Shown: piece by piece, positions 10,219 through 18,693 of the stretch
Layout: every line of letters starts with the position of its first letter
Position numbering within the stretch: the stretch's first letter is position 1
Source: Bacteroidales bacterium
GTDB lineage: Bacteria > Bacteroidota > Bacteroidia > Bacteroidales > UBA932
Assembly: GCA_015060455.1 (NCBI GenBank)
Contig: SUYM01000010.1
Location: forward strand, 1-64,000
Reading direction: 5' to 3'
DNA: 64,000 bases
Position numbers and translations under genes: made by a program
The notes under the pieces: model-generated
Databases searched by the model: none
What the model saw: the letters and a program-made list of their open reading frames with translations, nothing else
Told to the model about the DNA's origin: nothing

Positions 10219-10255
10219 TTTAGATTGCCACGGCCTTACAGGCCTTGCAATGACG
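10219..10255. repeat. Dispersed palindromic repeat (CAATGACG...GCCGTGGCAATC type)
   Basis: On the minus strand this reads CGTCATTGCAAGGCC, a short loop, then GGCCGTGGCAATCTA. Paired arms TTGC/GCAA and GGCC/GGCC form a hairpin between namZ and the serpin gene. From memory, this GTCATTGC...GGCAATCT layout is a common class of small palindromic repeat in many bacterial genomes. Related elements occur at 16394, 17761 and 18237. Confidence 0.6.
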
Positions 10256-10274
10256 TATAAGGCGACGTGAGAAT

Positions 10275-11426
10275 CTACAAATTTACAATTTTTCCAGCAA
10301 AGAGAATCTTCTTGGCCTCCCCGTCCGCAATCACGAACACAAACGGGCGGTCCACTCTCATCACAGGGACCTTTGCCACCGGGCGCGCCGAAGTGAGCCT
10401 TATCTGTGCAGAGGTAACCGCAGCCGCCTCCGTACCCTTCTCCGACACGTCGATATAGCATTTCTGCTTCACCAGATCCAGCACCAGCGGTCCCATTTCC
10501 GCTATCCCGCTGAAATCCGCAGCGGACATAAACGCAGTCTTTATGCCCATATTCTGCAAAGGCTTGTTCAGAATCATGGAGGTCTCCACCTTGAAACGAG
10601 GCATGAAAAGACGCACCTTCTGCTGCGAGATCATATCCATGGCAGACTGATATGCAGAAGCGTCCATCTTTGAAATCAATTTGTTGATGTCGGCCCCCTG
10701 CGGCGGAAGGACTACATACATTGCATATTTGAGGCCCTTATATGGCAACTGGATTATCTGAAAGCCATTATTTTCCGCATACATATAATATCCCTCCGAC
10801 CTCATCATCTTCACCTTCGACTCCACTGCCGTGCCGTTGAAAGTCTGGTCCGAGGTTGCATCCGGGTCAAATTCCACCTCCCACGGAGCATTGAAATACA
10901 GGGCATTGACCAGCACCATGACAGTGCTCGGATCAAGACGGTCGATGATACCGGTAATCTTTCCGTCCGTATGCTCGCTGCACCAGTTGTTTATCGCCTC
11001 CTTGGCAACGGGAGAAGCGAAGTTCTCGACATCAAGAAAGGCGTCAAAATCTTTTGAGAGCAGGTTCACATACCTGTTGCGCGGACTGAAATTGTCATCA
11101 AGCCATAATGAATTGGCAGACTTAACTATGACCGTATCATTGCCTCCGAGGTCTTCCGCCTTATACAGCACGCCACCGAGAACCTTGTCGAACTCCTCAC
11201 GCGTCTGTCCCTCGGCGCCCTCCGCAAGCATGGAAAGGGTCACGGCAGCACTGTATGGGGAAACCACAACATTATCTGACTTGGGCTCAGCAGCATTGAC
11301 ATTCTTGAAAAGCGACACAGCAAAGCCGACCTGAGATGCCTCCACAGGCTTTTCATATACAGGTGAGCATGAAATGATTGCGGCGATGAGGACCGCTAAG
11401 GCGATAAATCTTGATTTCATAGTCAT
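10275..11426 (-). CDS. Serpin-family protease inhibitor lipoprotein
   Basis: This 383-residue serpin has a lipobox (AAIISC, Cys20). Family signatures include NVVVSPYSAAVTLSMLAEGAEGQT, the NALYFNAPWEVEF breach/shutter segment and the C-terminal RPFVFVIADGEAKKILFAGKI. The reactive-centre hinge is Glu329-Lys-Gly-Thr-Glu-Ala-Ala-Ala, the small-residue pattern of inhibitory serpins. Counting from P17 places the scissile bond near Thr345-Ser346 (P1-P1'), which would suit an elastase-like protease; that assignment is inference. The start overlaps the AmpG stop by ATGA, so the two are translationally coupled. A surface or periplasmic serpin could protect the cell from host or competitor serine proteases. 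MKSR at 11420 is an alternative start. Confidence 0.94.
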   Translation of the reverse strand: MTMKSRFIALAVLIAAIISCSPVYEKPVEASQVGFAVSLFKNVNAAEPKSDNVVVSPYSAAVTLSMLAEGAEGQTREEFDKVLGGVLYKAEDLGGNDTVIVKSANSLWLDDNFSPRNRYVNLLSKDFDAFLDVENFASPVAKEAINNWCSEHTDGKITGIIDRLDPSTVMVLVNALYFNAPWEVEFDPDATSDQTFNGTAVESKVKMMRSEGYYMYAENNGFQIIQLPYKGLKYAMYVVLPPQGADINKLISKMDASAYQSAMDMISQQKVRLFMPRFKVETSMILNKPLQNMGIKTAFMSAADFSGIAEMGPLVLDLVKQKCYIDVSEKGTEAAAVTSAQIRLTSARPVAKVPVMRVDRPFVFVIADGEAKKILFAGKIVNL

Positions 11427-12718
11427 TTGTTTTTCTTACCATATTCCGGATCGACCTTCAACATGAAAGTCACGAGCACGGTGACAAGGCAGCATACCAT
11501 CACGAACCCGAAGAACATCGTATATCCAAGGGCCTGCTGCACATATCCCGCCACCATGCCCGGAAGCATCATGCTAAGGGCCATGAATGCAGTGCACAGC
11601 GAATAATGTGCCGTCTTGAACTCCCCTTCCGAGAAATATATGAGATAGAGCATATAGGCAGTGAATCCGAATCCATATCCGAACTGGTCCAGAGCCACAC
11701 ATGAACTTATGATCCAGAGACTCCGGGGCTGGAAGGCAGCAAGGAAAACAAACGACAGACATGGCAGGGTCAGCGCAAGAGCCATGGGCCATAGTGAGCG
11801 TTTGAGTCCCCAGCGCGATGCTGCTATGCCTCCGAGAATCCCGCCCACAGTCAGGGCCGCCACACCGATGGTTCCATATATGATGCCGACTGCCTCTGTT
11901 GAAAGTCCAAGCCCTCCATCCGCCTGTGAATCAAGCAGAAACGGATTCATCATCTTCACAAGGAACGCTTCCGGCAGACGATACAGCAGCATGAACAGCA
12001 GGGCCGTAAGGACATATTTCTTCTGGAAGAAGGTCACAAATGTCCGCCCGAAATCCATGAATATCTCACGCGCTGTGGTGGCAGAGGAGTTCTTGTCCGA
12101 TGCCGGTCTCGGGAGCAACCATGTGTGATATATGGTAATGCCCGCAAACATGAGCGCCGAGGCAAGCAGGGTAATCTTCCATGCCAGATGGACATCTCCT
12201 GTCTTCGTATCTATGAAACCTGCAAGAGCCACCAGCACTCCCTGTCCGAAAATGGAAGAAAGGCGGTAGAATGTGCTTCTGATGCCAACAAACTCTGCTT
12301 GGGTGCCGCTGTCAAGTCCGAGCATATAGAAACCGTCCGCCGCAATGTCATGGGTGGCGGAAGCAAATGCAGTCACCCAGAAAAGCGCAAGCGTGACAAA
12401 GAACAGCGGAGTCTGCGATATCATCTCCCCTGTGGTCCGGGGCAGCAGAAACGGCAGCATGAGCATGGCTGCAGACATAAGTATCTGCATGGTCACAATC
12501 CACCATCTCTTGCTTCTGATTATATCCACAAAGGGACTCCAAAGGGGTTTTATCACCCACGGGAGGTACAGAAGACTGGTGTATAAGGCCAGCGCGCCAT
12601 TGGGCATGCCCATATTCTTGAACATGACCACGGATATGTTGTTGACTATGAAATATGGTATGCCTTCCGCAAAATACAGCGTCGGCACCCATCGCCACGG
12701 GGTTATTTTCTTCATCAT
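11423..12718 (-). CDS. AmpG-like MFS permease (muropeptide uptake)
   Basis: This 431-residue protein has about 12 predicted membrane segments. The opening PWRWVPTLYFAEGIPYFIVNNISVVMFKNMG followed by LPWVIKPLWSPFVDI is the pattern I know from AmpG-related major facilitator proteins of Bacteroidota. AmpG proteins carry anhydro-muropeptides across the inner membrane for recycling. The adjacent NamZ-like muramidase and the SpoIID-domain protein support this substrate class, although the true substrate could be a related muramyl sugar. The gene follows the EcoRI-type methylase after 26 bases and is coupled to the serpin by an ATGA overlap. MKKIT one codon in is an equally good start. Confidence 0.88.
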   Translation of the reverse strand: MMKKITPWRWVPTLYFAEGIPYFIVNNISVVMFKNMGMPNGALALYTSLLYLPWVIKPLWSPFVDIIRSKRWWIVTMQILMSAAMLMLPFLLPRTTGEMISQTPLFFVTLALFWVTAFASATHDIAADGFYMLGLDSGTQAEFVGIRSTFYRLSSIFGQGVLVALAGFIDTKTGDVHLAWKITLLASALMFAGITIYHTWLLPRPASDKNSSATTAREIFMDFGRTFVTFFQKKYVLTALLFMLLYRLPEAFLVKMMNPFLLDSQADGGLGLSTEAVGIIYGTIGVAALTVGGILGGIAASRWGLKRSLWPMALALTLPCLSFVFLAAFQPRSLWIISSCVALDQFGYGFGFTAYMLYLIYFSEGEFKTAHYSLCTAFMALSMMLPGMVAGYVQQALGYTMFFGFVMVCCLVTVLVTFMLKVDPEYGKKNK

Positions 12719-12744
12719 TTATTGGAAATATCTCTGCCAACTCA

Positions 12745-13734
12745 TCAGATTACATCTTGACAAACTCGTCTGTTCCTGATAAGTATCCTGAAATAAGGGC
12801 ACTTTCCATTTATTGAAAGATCCTTGTCATCATCTCCCTTTCTGAACTTGACAATCTCAAACTGATTCGGATTAAATTTATGAAGAAACGTTATCGGCAC
12901 ACCCATAAAACCGGAATAATCCATAGGAATGTCCTGAGTCCTGTTCACGTTTATTCCGTCGTAATTATCGTATTTTTGATATGAGATTTCATTCCCAACA
13001 TAACGTTTTGTCAACACAATGTCTTCATTTCGCTGAAAATTATCCATATTTGTCAGCCACAAACAGTTATTAGGTGATATTATTCGATTTCCCTGCTCAT
13101 CCACACGAACCTCAGTACCATATAACTCATAATGATCCGGTACAGAAAATCCTGATATTCCACGTCCAAGATTAACTCCCAGCCAAACCTTATTTTCCTT
13201 GATCAAATGAAACACCTCTTTATAGGTAATGGCATTTATGTTTCCAATTATCAAAAATTGTTTTTCAAATCTGACTAATTGAGAGATATATTCCCTGAAC
13301 AACGAAAAGGGAGGATTTGTCACTACGACGTCGGCCTGCATCAACAATGATATACTCTCTGAACTCCTGAAATCTCCGTCACTATTGAAATAATGGATAT
13401 CTGCATCAGTCGGTATAGTATTCTCCTCAGTTGTTCCATGATAAATATAATAAAAACCTCCCGTTTCTCCTGAAACATCAAACAAGGTATTATGTTGTTC
13501 GCAATAACATGAGGCTATGAGTTTTTTTAACCCCAAGTCATGAAAATGCTCTGCAAAATAACGATAGAAATTACTGCTTCTCGGGTCATCACAATTGCAA
13601 TAAACCACTTTACCACGAAATTGACAGGCATAGTGCTGCAACTCCCTTTCAATATCTGAAAGAAGAGTATAGAATTCATCGCTTTTAAGTCGTTTCGCTT
13701 TTTGCAATAATGTATTTGATGCTTTTCTTGCCAT
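12745..13734 (-). CDS. EcoRI-type DNA adenine methyltransferase (GAATTC)
   Basis: This 329-residue protein aligns by eye along its whole length with M.EcoRI as I remember it. Shared segments are KSDEFYT, VVYCNCDDPR-x-SNF, LGLKKLIASCY, GDGDFRSSES (here SDGDFRSSES), VVTNPPFSLFREY, NRIISPNNCLWLTN, GVPITFLHKFNP and KDLSINGKCPYFRILI. NPPF at residues 140-143 is the catalytic motif IV of N6-adenine methylases. It should methylate the second adenine of GAATTC and protect the host from the cognate nuclease encoded 3 bases upstream. The order nuclease then methylase matches the EcoRI operon. Codon and base use are visibly more AT-rich than in flanking genes, a sign of horizontal acquisition. Confidence 0.95.
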   Translation of the reverse strand: MARKASNTLLQKAKRLKSDEFYTLLSDIERELQHYACQFRGKVVYCNCDDPRSSNFYRYFAEHFHDLGLKKLIASCYCEQHNTLFDVSGETGGFYYIYHGTTEENTIPTDADIHYFNSDGDFRSSESISLLMQADVVVTNPPFSLFREYISQLVRFEKQFLIIGNINAITYKEVFHLIKENKVWLGVNLGRGISGFSVPDHYELYGTEVRVDEQGNRIISPNNCLWLTNMDNFQRNEDIVLTKRYVGNEISYQKYDNYDGINVNRTQDIPMDYSGFMGVPITFLHKFNPNQFEIVKFRKGDDDKDLSINGKCPYFRILIRNRRVCQDVI

Positions 13735-13737
13735 AAA

Positions 13738-14583
13738 TTATTGTTTTGCAGCCCTGTCGGTCAGTTGAAGAAACAAATCCCGTCCCAATATACGTAAAGA
13801 GGTTCTGGATATATCTAACATTATCTCAAAAATTTCATTCACCTTCCACCTCTCTCCATTTCCTTGTGTATATATAGATGCACTTTGAAGCATTATTGTT
13901 TTATCCTTGTGTGCTACAAACCTGTTTTCACACAAATTTGTATTAATCGGAAGCCCGTAATTTGCAGATGTCAACCTATCTAACCTGTTTAACATTCCCG
14001 AATTATATTCGAGTGTCACTATTCTTCCGTCCGGACGTTCAACTGATATGGTTTCTGTCAAAAAATTTGAACCTTCAAGAAAAAGCACATAGGGGAAATG
14101 GGACTCTGCCAACATCAGATTTGCTATCTCTGATATATTCTTGTGAGCACGTTCTATTGCATTTCCAGCAGCCATCAGATCCTGATCGTTACGTTTGCCC
14201 ACCAACACTCCACTCTTGATATTCTCTATATCCTTACCTTGGTGCTTGGCCTCGGATACAACAACAATTCTCCACTGTCCATTATCGTCTTTCACCTCAA
14301 TTATGCCACCATCTGGTATTATACTTGAATTAGCGACAAACAGCGTCTGACCTAAATCGGGTGCAACCTTCCTTAGTGCGTTATTGACCTCTTCCTTCTT
14401 TATCCCTCTTCTGTATCTGAACATCAGCGTAGGAAACTCCATACTCAATTGTTCTTTCACCTTATGTGAAATCTCTCCTATTGCAGTATCATGCAACTTC
14501 GCTTCATCTCCAAATATACCTAGAACGCCCTTTGATTGTTTATGTTGGACCGTAAGGCGACCGGATTGATTCTTTTTAGTCAT
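13738..14583 (-). CDS. EcoRI-type type II restriction endonuclease
   Basis: This 281-residue protein is a close relative of R.EcoRI. Residue numbers of known functional positions coincide exactly: PD91, E111 and K113 (in SEAKH) form the catalytic PD-(D/E)XK site. The recognition elements Met137, Gly140-Asn141-Ala142, Glu144-Arg145, Arg200 and Arg203 are all present. Long shared stretches include GKDIENI, RNDQDLMAAGNAIER, HFPYVLFLEGSNFLTE and SIYTQGNG. It should cleave G/AATTC as a dimer. The first ATG (MTKKNQSGRL) matches the EcoRI N-terminus, supporting the start. The gene appears intact. GAATTC sites occur in this window, for example within the methylase gene near 13672, so active methylation would be required. 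Confidence 0.96.
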   Translation of the reverse strand: MTKKNQSGRLTVQHKQSKGVLGIFGDEAKLHDTAIGEISHKVKEQLSMEFPTLMFRYRRGIKKEEVNNALRKVAPDLGQTLFVANSSIIPDGGIIEVKDDNGQWRIVVVSEAKHQGKDIENIKSGVLVGKRNDQDLMAAGNAIERAHKNISEIANLMLAESHFPYVLFLEGSNFLTETISVERPDGRIVTLEYNSGMLNRLDRLTSANYGLPINTNLCENRFVAHKDKTIMLQSASIYTQGNGERWKVNEIFEIMLDISRTSLRILGRDLFLQLTDRAAKQ

Positions 14584-14613
14584 TATACTATTTCGTTAAT
14601 CAAACATCTTTCG

Positions 14614-14621
14614 CAAAATTA
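14614..14621 (-). promoter_or_regulatory. Possible -7 element for the restriction-modification operon
   Basis: On the minus strand TAATTTTG fits the Bacteroidota -7 consensus TAnnTTTG. It lies about 30 bases before the endonuclease ATG, just after the SpoIID stop codon. I see no convincing -33 TTTG at the right distance, so this is tentative. Confidence 0.3.
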
Positions 14622-14622
14622 A

Positions 14623-16995
14623 TCAAATTTTCTTGCATTCTGATTCAGGATAATAATGCGCAAGGATCTGCGTGTAAGTGTAGCCGCGGGTTGCCATGAC
14701 TGCTGCGCCTATCTGGCAGAGACCTACACCGTGCCCCCAGCCGCGGCCGCGGAGCCGAATCTTCGTCCATTTTTCCGATTGTCCATCAGCAGGACCGTCC
14801 TCATTCATACATTCATCCGGAATGACCGTTCTTCCGTCCGCCGTTATATATTCAACATCAAAAGCCGAACTTTTAAGATGTGTCGGGGATAATATCCTCC
14901 TGATTTCCAGTTCCTTGCCCACGGTTATAGTCTTGAGTTCGCCTTCGATGCGCAGTTTGCATATCCTTCCGGACTCGCCTCTTTGAAGCGGCACCAAAGC
15001 CTTCACCGGGCCTGTCATCACTCCGAATTTCCTTTCAATGAGTCCACCCAGTCCGACAGGGTCCAGGATCTCTTCCCAGCGATAGAAATCCACAGTCTCC
15101 TGATCATAATTGTTAAGCACCTGAGCGAGGATATCCTTATCCTGCGTGTTGCAGAAACATTCCGCATCGGGGTCGTGATCCGGAGTGTCCGGAAGCGGTT
15201 GCAGATAGTCATAATCCTTGTCCTGCCAACAGACTGAGAACTTTTCCATCCGCCCGCCACAACATTTGGAGAAACGCGCGTCACACAACTGGCCGTCATG
15301 TGTCAGCACCTGACCCCATGTGGCATCAATCACCCTCCGGACCTTCTCTCCTGTGGCACGCGTAAGTCCCTGATACCTCTGACAATGGTCGTCTGCACAC
15401 ACATCAAAGAGTCTGTGGTCATCATGGTCATACCATTTCATATACTCATTCGAAGTATATACTGCCACATCCCTTGTCCTGTACAGCCAGGAAACAAGGT
15501 CCGGCAGATTGTATATATCATTGGGCAATATGAAATTACGGTCCGCCTGAATCCGTGCCATCACCCATGATCGCGAAATGACGGCATGGGCTTTCAGGAA
15601 CTCTTCAGATGCCGTTGCACTCATTTCCGAGGATATGACACTGAGCAGATAGTCCTCCACTCCAATTATGTTTATGGCTCTGAGCCGGTTGCCATCGACA
15701 ATGATCTTCAGGTCGCCCGCAAAGGTCTGGTCCTCCTGGCGTTCCCAATGGAATTTCACCCCTATGGTGACTCCATGAAGCACAAACGCCGGCTGCGCAA
15801 AACGCGAAACTGACTGCGGCGCCTTGAAATAAAGTTCGTCATGAAGTTCGCCTTCCAGACTTATACGTCCGTCGCGGACTGTCGCTTTTCTGAGACCTTT
15901 CCCATCGTCAAGCAGTTCAAATTCAATCTCTTCCGCAGCCATTATGCCCACCTGCAACGTAGGCTGGGTGCGCCTTAGACGGCACATGATCCTGTCCTGT
16001 TCCTCCTTTGGTATGGTTATCTCTGCTATCATCTCAGAGAGAAGTTCCGGGGTTATCTTGTGATATTCCTCCTCCACCGGCACAATGAAGACTCCGGCCA
16101 TATCAGCACAGCCGGGGCTCATGGTCAGATGGTCCGGTCCTTCGCTGAAATAATGATGCGAGCGATGGCATTTGCGGAAATATACTATCGTGCGGTATTC
16201 CTGACCTATCGACCAGGTGAAAAGGTTTATGCGCGGCTCGATGTCATCTTCGGGGATTTCTGCGGCAGAGATGAGTCTTTCAAAAAGTACCGAAGCGGAT
16301 TCCGGTGATTGTGAAGCGATTACGAATATGCCTGTGGAGAAATTGTCGTAATGGTATAGGGTGGCGGAGTGGTAGGTGCAGATTTCGTTCAACAGATCCT
16401 TCGCTTCGCTCAGGATGACAGGTTGGGGTGAAAGGTTGACAGGTTGGGGAGAAAGGATGACAGGTTGCGCTTTATATTCCAGAGCGCTGTCAACGCTGTT
16501 CTCCAACGGCATCATTCCACGCGGAACTCCCTGAAAATGATGATGATCCGGGGCAGATGCACCGCAGCGCGGTCCGTTATAATAGAAACAGCATTCCGGG
16601 AAAGACCCTGCAAGTTTCAGCATATCAGCATACCGGCCGGCAATCGCCTGATCCTGATGGGTCGCCTTGGCTATCACGAGGTGGTCCGGGAATATAGGAT
16701 AGGGGTTTACGAGGATATGGTACCTGTGTGCGTTTTCCGCCTCAAATTCCTGCCACACCTGCTCCTGAGGGCGGTTTTCCACGCAAAGAAAACACCTTCG
16801 CCTTGCAATGTCCTCCTTTGTCAGTTTAGCGGCAGAGGATATCATCCTGGCAGGATTGAACTGCAATTTTACTGTCAGTCCGTTAACATCGACTTCCCTT
16901 ACATGAACCTTGGAAAGGGCGGCGAAATTGTCCGCTGCCAAGGGCCAGGTTGCTAACTGATTCTGAACAAATGTATGTATATTATCTTTTTGCAT
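14623..16995 (-). CDS. DUF4922 (HIT/GalT-like) - SpoIID/LytB fusion protein
   Basis: This 790-residue two-part protein has no signal peptide. The N-terminal half (about 1-320) matches the DUF4922 family and contains HxHxQ (His151-x-His153-x-Gln155), the active-site motif of HIT/GalT-like nucleotide transferases and phosphorylases, plus RRRCFLC and NPYPIFPDHLVI. The C-terminal half (about 400-785) is a SpoIID/LytB domain with the ending GRGWGHGVGLCQIGAAVMA and SEMSATASEEFLKAHAVISRSW. Known SpoIID domains cut denuded peptidoglycan glycan strands. Residues about 177-203 are a translated repeat array (see 16394-16467), so this stretch is probably a dispensable loop. Its neighbours AmpG and NamZ favour a cell-wall sugar metabolism role. 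The lack of a signal peptide is odd for a wall-acting domain. Confidence 0.85.
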   Translation of the reverse strand: MQKDNIHTFVQNQLATWPLAADNFAALSKVHVREVDVNGLTVKLQFNPARMISSAAKLTKEDIARRRCFLCVENRPQEQVWQEFEAENAHRYHILVNPYPIFPDHLVIAKATHQDQAIAGRYADMLKLAGSFPECCFYYNGPRCGASAPDHHHFQGVPRGMMPLENSVDSALEYKAQPVILSPQPVNLSPQPVILSEAKDLLNEICTYHSATLYHYDNFSTGIFVIASQSPESASVLFERLISAAEIPEDDIEPRINLFTWSIGQEYRTIVYFRKCHRSHHYFSEGPDHLTMSPGCADMAGVFIVPVEEEYHKITPELLSEMIAEITIPKEEQDRIMCRLRRTQPTLQVGIMAAEEIEFELLDDGKGLRKATVRDGRISLEGELHDELYFKAPQSVSRFAQPAFVLHGVTIGVKFHWERQEDQTFAGDLKIIVDGNRLRAINIIGVEDYLLSVISSEMSATASEEFLKAHAVISRSWVMARIQADRNFILPNDIYNLPDLVSWLYRTRDVAVYTSNEYMKWYDHDDHRLFDVCADDHCQRYQGLTRATGEKVRRVIDATWGQVLTHDGQLCDARFSKCCGGRMEKFSVCWQDKDYDYLQPLPDTPDHDPDAECFCNTQDKDILAQVLNNYDQETVDFYRWEEILDPVGLGGLIERKFGVMTGPVKALVPLQRGESGRICKLRIEGELKTITVGKELEIRRILSPTHLKSSAFDVEYITADGRTVIPDECMNEDGPADGQSEKWTKIRLRGRGWGHGVGLCQIGAAVMATRGYTYTQILAHYYPESECKKI
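16394..16467. repeat. In-frame dispersed repeat plus 21-base tandem array (LSEAKDL type)
   Basis: The plus strand shows AGATCCTTCGCTTCGCTCAG followed by GATGACAGGTTG, then two further copies of an AGG[AT]TGACAGGTTGGGG unit with a period of 21 bases (starts 16412, 16433, 16454). On the coding strand this translates to QPVILSP-type heptads and then LSEAKDLL. GTCATCCTGAGCGAAGCGAAGGATCT-like sequence is a dispersed palindromic repeat I recognise from many genomes. It is inserted in frame in the DUF4922/SpoIID gene. Confidence 0.75.
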
Positions 16996-17016
16996 TTCTA
17001 TTGATGTCTGACTGCG

Positions 17017-18561
17017 CTACTTCATACGCGCAGTCAATTCCCATGTGCGGATGCGGTCCTTATAGAGATTATTGGCATTGATACGCTCTATATCAAGGGC
17101 AGCATCTGAATTGCCTTCCCAACGGCGGCAGCAGTAGAGCACGTCATATATACGTCCTATGCGGTATTCACGGCTTATGCGCAGTCCGAGGGCATAGTCC
17201 TCTCCGTAACTTGTATTCGGCAGATTGAGAGTGCGCAGAAGCGGAGTCCAGAAGGCGCGAGGCGCACCCAGACCATTGATTCTGAGAGCGTTGTTGCGTC
17301 CGTTCTCCTCTGTCCACTCCCTATGGTCGATTATTCCCGGAGGTATGGGATTCATATCAAAATCAGTCATCTGATATGTTCCCACCACCATGGCACAATT
17401 CTGCTCATAGAAGGCTGCGACTATCTTTGCCAAGGTATCCGGTCCGCTATATACATCATCACTGTCAAGTTGCACTGCAAATTCGCCGCAGGCCTCATTA
17501 TGGACAGCCAGATTCCAGCATCCGCCGATACCAAGGTCGCCTCGCGCAGGTATCAGATGAACCACACGTGCATCTGCGGCAGCCAGATCGGCAAGCAACT
17601 CGGTTGTTCCGTCCGTCGAATGATTGTCAACCACTATGACATTATATGGAAAATCGCATTTCTGCGCCAGAGCACTCTCAACTGCGTCTTTCACTGTGCG
17701 TACGCGGTTAAATACCGGGATGATGACTGAAGCGACGACTCCGCCTTCGGGATTGGTGTGGGAGATCTCTCCACTCCCTTCGGTCGGTCGAGATGACAAT
17801 GTGGCGGCGGTCGGTCGAGATGACAATGTGGCGGCGGTCGGTCGAGATGACAATGCGACTTCCTTGAATACCGGAGGCAGCCATGCCCCGATACGCTTGA
17901 GATGCTCCGTGCATATCTGTTCCATCTCCACCTGCACGGCCCTGTTCTTCGGATCCACATAATCGAACTGCTTCTCACCCGACTTGCGGTTGTCGGTCTC
18001 TATTTCCGTATAAAGATATTCATTGATATGAACGATATTCTTCATGCGCAGACGAAGGTCGTACAGCGCGCCCCACTGATAATCAGTCTCCATGGCCCTC
18101 ACAGCCCTTCTGAACGACGAAGTCCGGAACATAAGCACGCTTCCGAAATCGAAATCATCCCTCAACGCCCCCTTCTGGCAATCGATCAGCGGATGCTTTT
18201 TCCTTAACGGCTCCCGAGAAAGATCAGCGTTCTTCACGTCATCCCGAGGAGCGTCAGCGGCGTGGGGATCTACCAAAGTATAATGATCAGCATACACCAT
18301 ATCCGCCCTGGTATCCTCAGCCACAGCAATCATCCTGTCCAACGCAAACATACCCATCTCCAAAGGCAGATCCTTCAAATAGATGAGTATGAACTTCTCC
18401 GAAGCCGCCTCGGCTATGCTCCTGAGCGTTTCCGTGGATTTGAGAGACACTCCCGAAAGGATGGTCACACCTGTAAATGCAGAACTTCTGCTGAAAGACT
18501 CCACCGTCACGGAAATGTCCTCTCCGGACATTGACGGCACAAAACATTCTACTGCTGACAT
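17017..18561 (-). CDS. Family 2 glycosyltransferase with repeat-derived insertions
   Basis: This is a 514-residue cytoplasmic protein. A GT2-type catalytic domain begins near residue 277 ([35 protein letters not shown]) and includes LDSDD at 365-369 for metal and sugar-nucleotide binding. Residues 1-235 form a second region with a weaker GT-A-like look ([27 protein letters not shown]). Two repeat elements are translated within it: residues about 96-108 and the tandem LSSRPTAAT array at about 237-263, which falls exactly between the two halves. The gene is first in its transcript, with a promoter at 18644-18674, and is 21 bases upstream of the DUF4922/SpoIID gene. The acceptor is unknown; cell-envelope glycan is likely from context. 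Confidence 0.85.
   Translation of the reverse strand: MSAVECFVPSMSGEDISVTVESFSRSSAFTGVTILSGVSLKSTETLRSIAEAASEKFILIYLKDLPLEMGMFALDRMIAVAEDTRADMVYADHYTLVDPHAADAPRDDVKNADLSREPLRKKHPLIDCQKGALRDDFDFGSVLMFRTSSFRRAVRAMETDYQWGALYDLRLRMKNIVHINEYLYTEIETDNRKSGEKQFDYVDPKNRAVQVEMEQICTEHLKRIGAWLPPVFKEVALSSRPTAATLSSRPTAATLSSRPTEGSGEISHTNPEGGVVASVIIPVFNRVRTVKDAVESALAQKCDFPYNVIVVDNHSTDGTTELLADLAAADARVVHLIPARGDLGIGGCWNLAVHNEACGEFAVQLDSDDVYSGPDTLAKIVAAFYEQNCAMVVGTYQMTDFDMNPIPPGIIDHREWTEENGRNNALRINGLGAPRAFWTPLLRTLNLPNTSYGEDYALGLRISREYRIGRIYDVLYCCRRWEGNSDAALDIERINANNLYKDRIRTWELTARMK
17761..17860. repeat. In-frame 27-base tandem repeat (GTCATCTCGACCGACC type)
   Basis: The unit CGGTCGGTCGAGATGACAAT plus GTGGCGG starts at 17781, 17808 and 17835 with an exact 27-base period. 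It is preceded by GGAGATCTCTCCACTCCCTT, the other end of a dispersed palindromic repeat. It translates in frame to nine-residue copies (LSSRPTAAT) inside the glycosyltransferase gene, at the junction of its two halves. Confidence 0.8.
18237..18274. repeat. In-frame dispersed repeat (GTCATCCCGAGGAGCG type)
   Basis: The plus strand reads CGTCATCCCGAGGAGCG, then CAGCGGCGTGGGGATCTACC. This layout (GTCATCCCGAG...GTGGGGATCT) is another common form of the same class of small palindromic repeats. It encodes glycosyltransferase residues about 96-108 ([13 protein letters not shown]). Confidence 0.6.
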
Positions 18562-18602
18562 GATCGTTCAGATTGGTGATATATAAAAATAAACTGCATC
18601 AT

Positions 18603-18638
18603 TTTAAGTGAAGCATCATATTTCACACATCACTTAAA
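18603..18638 (-). other. 5' leader hairpin of the glycosyltransferase transcript
   Basis: Perfect 9-base arms TTTAAGTGA (18603-18611) and TCACTTAAA (18630-18638) flank an 18-base loop. The loop holds a further TTTCAC copy that can pair with GTGAA of the left arm, so two alternative stems are possible. It sits about at the predicted transcript start, just downstream of the promoter at 18644-18674. Confidence 0.45.
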
Positions 18639-18643
18639 TCAGA

Positions 18644-18674
18644 CAAAAATAACAATTTTGCCCGACACACGAAA
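18644..18674 (-). promoter_or_regulatory. Promoter for the glycosyltransferase operon
   Basis: On the minus strand TATTTTTG (18651 to 18644) fits the -7 consensus TAnnTTTG. TTTC (18674 to 18671) lies 19 bases upstream as an imperfect -33 element. It faces the glycosyltransferase start 83 bases away. Confidence 0.5.
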
Positions 18675-18693
18675 CGATTATCCGCAAATGATG

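Noticed and set aside
10204..10461. Minus-strand 85-codon frame across the serpin end
   Set aside because: It overlaps the serpin C-terminus in another frame and translates a dispersed repeat (RPVRPWQS-like); no family resemblance.
12745..14583. Prophage or integrative element around the restriction-modification pair
   Set aside because: No integrase, transposase, tRNA or flanking direct repeat is visible; only the two genes are foreign-looking.
17761..17860. CRISPR-like array from the 27-base repeats
   Set aside because: Units are directly adjacent with no unique spacers and are in frame within a glycosyltransferase gene.
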